Made by a program: the position numbers and the translations under genes. A DNA stretch of 64,000 nucleotides from Hirudo medicinalis (lineage: Eukaryota > Annelida > Clitellata > Hirudinida > Hirudinidae), in assembly GCA_011800805.1 (NCBI GenBank), contig MPNW01000003.1, positions 1,655 to 65,654 on the forward strand, given 5' to 3'. Below, in pieces: positions 61,321-64,000 of this stretch (within the stretch, counting starts at the first letter, position 1; every line of letters starts with the position of its first letter). The notes beneath the pieces are model-generated. The model did no database searches. It was given only the letters and a program-made list of their open reading frames with translations, and had not been told where the DNA came from.

Positions 61321-61844
61321 TATGAATTTATACGATTTTTAATTTGATAATGAAAAAGCTCATGCTTAATGACTAAATAATCTTTAAATCGAAAAAGTAT
61401 TTTTAGCACCGTGATAACGAAGAAAGTCGTCTTTTTAAATTTAAGTGTATTGCTTTGGAAAAAAATAAATAAATAAAAATAAAGTAGCGAAGATTTTTAC
61501 TTATCGCACTATAATATTTTATTCATACCATGAGTTTAAAGTGAGTGGTTGTAATCTCGTCATTTCATCCTTACCGGGAGTTCGGAAACTGATATGTCCT
61601 GATATATACTGTCAAGGTAAGTGTGATTTTTCGACCTCCGATTGGAGATACGTTTTAATTTAATTTACCTTTTCATCACGTTCTATCGTATCGCATGGTT
61701 TCCGTAGTTGAATGACTATCTTTAAATCTGTTTAAATGAATCGTTGTCGCCCCAAAAACCTTGAAAAACTTCAACGTTTTAAAATTTCATGGATATTATG
61801 CACTTATCTAGTTCAGACAATTTTATCCGAAAGACTTTAACAAC
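61321..61844. promoter_or_regulatory. Divergent upstream region, unknown gene/ETFB
   Basis: About 520 AT-rich bases between two divergent genes. No core motif stands out. A shared promoter is inference from position. Confidence 0.35.
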
Positions 61845-63422
61845 ATGTCTCTGAGGGTTTTGGTAGCTTGCAAAAGAGTTATTGATTATGCAGTAAAGGT
61901 AAAATTTAAAATTTGGATTTGTAAGTTCTGCCTATTCTCAGTTTGAAATGTAACCTTTGCAGATTAGAGTCAAGCCAGATAAAAGTGGAGTTGTAACAGA
62001 TGGAGTGAAGCACAGTATGAATCCATTTGATGAAATTGCACTTGAAGAAGCTGTAAGGATGAAGGAGAAAAATGCTGCATCTGAGATAATTGCCATTTCA
62101 TGTGGCCCTGCTCAATGTCAGGTGGATTTTTTTTCTAGCATTCAAAGTTATTGCCTTATAAAAGTTTAATAAAAGCCTCTATTTAATTCATATAATTATT
62201 ATATGGTTTTGGCCATTCATTAAACAGGAAACTCTGAGAACTGCTCTGGCAATTGGTGCTGATAAGGCCATTCATGTTGAAATCCCACCAAAGGATTATG
62301 ATTCCCTCCAGCCTTTTCATGTTTCAAAAATTCTTGCAGCTATTGCCAAGAAAGAGAACATCAACATAGTCATGATGGGCAAGCAAGTGAGAGCATGATT
62401 AAAGATAATGTTTTATTGTCATTTATGTTAATTATATGCTTCTAATTGTTTGTAAATTCTGCTATTTTATGTCATCATTAACTAATTATTAATCTGGATT
62501 TGAGTTTTGATGCCATTGCAGGCCATCGACGATGATTGTAACCAGACTGGCCAGATGACTGCTGGTCGGTTGGGCTGGCCCCAAGTTAGTTTAATTAAAA
62601 ATCCAATTAACTTGCCTTTGTAAAGTTTAGTAGTGAAATGTTTGTTAATTAATTTTCTATGCTGCTATCAACTGTCGAGTTGTGCACTAAACTCCTTTAC
62701 CAGGCAACCTTTGCTTCCCTGGTTCAGTGTGGTGAGGATTCTGTGACAGTGAAGAGAGAGATTGATGGGGGTCTTGAGACAATCAAGGTCAAGTTACCAG
62801 CTGTTATAACTGCTGATCTGAGACTGAATGAACCCAGATATGCCACTTTACCTAACATAATGGTAAATTAGTTGAAAGCTTTCTCAGTGAATTTTAATTA
62901 TCTTGTAATTATTATTTATTTATTGTCATTTCATCTGTCCTATTTTTAACTTAACCTGTGTCATACATACTCAAACCGGATTGTGATTTCTGCAGAACAG
63001 AAAAGCAAATGAAACAGAAGTTTATCTCTATTTTGTTATTATAAATCCCTACTATGTACTAGCTTCTAAAGGTTTATAATGTCACATAATGATTTAATGT
63101 AAATTCACTTTGCTCTGGAAATAGATGATCATGATGTAATTGATCTCAACAATCTTTGACATATACCATAAGGACATTTGAATGATTTTTATGTAATCAC
63201 ATGCCACATTTTTATTTATTGTATTATTGTTATTATTAATTTCTATTGTAGAAAGCCAAGAAGAAGCCTTTGGCAAAAATGACAGCAGAAGATTTAGGCG
63301 TTGATCTAACTCCAAGACATGAAGTTCTCTCTGTTGAAGATCCCCCTGTCAGGAAGGCAGGAACAAAGGTGGAAAGTGTGGAAGACCTCGTCAAGAAATT
63401 AAAGGAGTCCGGCTGCCTGTGA
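61845..63422 (+). CDS. ETFB: Electron transfer flavoprotein beta subunit
   Basis: Mitochondrial matrix protein. With ETFA it carries electrons from acyl-CoA and other dehydrogenases to ETF-ubiquinone oxidoreductase; the beta subunit binds AMP. Six exons: 61845-61898, 61963-62121, 62228-62386, 62522-62584, 62704-62862, 63252-63422, all phase 0, giving 254 residues, the family norm. Conserved blocks: [72 protein letters not shown], and the recognition loop [19 protein letters not shown], which docks dehydrogenase partners and carries the lysines methylated in vertebrates. The last two features are established for the family. AATAAA lies at 63626. Confidence 0.97.
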
Positions 63423-64000
63423 TGATCATCAGTGCCTTTTCAATTTTGCTGTCTGTGAAAGTTGATTTAAATTGATGCCTTGCCATTGGATATTTGGAAT
63501 CATGATATATATTGCCAGTTTTGCGATTATTTGGAAATCCAAAATGTTATGAATTTTTGTTATTAAACTGAATGATTCCTCTGTTTGTATTTTATTGCAG
63601 GAGACACTGATGTCATTCTAAGTTTAATAAACAGAAATCACATGAAACCAAGACTCATAAAACGAATACTGATTCATGCAAGGTGACAGAACCATCGCCA
63701 AATATCATTTCAAAAAATCCTCTTACAAATAAAAATATCAGTAATTCAAAAACTTTAAAGGTACTCTTAAAAAGGAAATTTTAAAAGTATTCCCCATTAC
63801 AAACTCAAATATGCTATTCCAGAAGTCTTGAAAAAGTGCCAAAATAAATCTGAGAAATGATCGATTAAGGTCTGAAGTCTTCAAAAAGTTGACAGTGTGA
63901 CCACCATTCCATCAACATCTCACAGAAAACTAATCCAAAACATTATCAAGAAATTGCTAATTATTTCTGTATCCATGATAATGTGTCTCTGAGAAGTAAT
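63423..64000. other. ETFB 3' flank
   Basis: AATAAA at 63626-63631 follows the stop by about 200 bases. Beyond it I see no frame with family resemblance. A possible small exon near 63600 (acceptor attgcag) is not supported. Confidence 0.5.

Noticed and set aside
63590..63770. Possible first exon of a gene after ETFB (acceptor attgcag, donor gcaag|gtgaca)
   Set aside because: No start codon context, no homology, and it overlaps the probable ETFB polyadenylation signal.
1..64000. CRISPR arrays, bacterial operons, tRNA or rRNA genes
   Set aside because: None seen; the gene structures are animal nuclear, and I could not fold a convincing tRNA by eye.

Overview
The window is nuclear DNA of an invertebrate animal. 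The base composition is AT-rich, and the genes are split by mostly short GT-AG introns. They include animal nervous-system genes (UNC79, a GABA-B receptor, a Cys-loop chloride channel) and lie among broken transposons. I cannot fix the phylum from sequence alone.

Layout, left to right. 1-860: two transposon scraps (end of an endonuclease-type LINE, piece of a Tc1/mariner transposase). 875-4858 (-): first nine coding exons of GABBR1, running off the left edge. 5323-8267 (+): AMPK gamma subunit, divergent from GABBR1. 9018-10773 (-): ACOT7-type acyl-CoA thioesterase. 11.0-15.4 kb: transposon graveyard (short direct repeats, a decayed Ty3/gypsy pol, a LINE RNase H scrap). 15701-16642 (+): single-exon CDC123. 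17371-21781 (+): a 1288-residue lysine/serine-rich protein with a possible TASOR/TEX15-type N-terminal domain. 22413-40890 (-): a complete UNC79 homologue in about 53 exons, carrying an antisense endonuclease-type LINE (33.2-36.1 kb) in one intron. 41443-42459: internally deleted LTR retrotransposon. 45300-58358 (+): anionic Cys-loop receptor with a 6.6 kb first intron that hosts a hAT transposase remnant. 59416-61179 (-): an unrecognised 587-residue protein. 61845-63422 (+): ETFB.

There is no operon-like organisation. Three genes act on neuronal excitability: UNC79 (NALCN sodium-leak complex), GABBR1 (metabotropic inhibition) and the chloride channel (fast inhibition). PRKAG, ACOT7 and ETFB belong to energy and lipid metabolism, and CDC123 to translation-factor assembly. 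Nothing in the sequence shows that they are co-regulated, apart from two head-to-head pairs with short shared upstream regions (GABBR1/PRKAG and unknown/ETFB).

Exon boundaries were placed by eye from splice consensus, reading-frame phase and remembered family conservation. Nearly all junctions in the named genes are phase-consistent. No wholly new system was found. The most interesting points are structural: odd introns, a 15-nt microexon, a duplicated splice acceptor, an unusual channel pore, and a dispersed repeat family.
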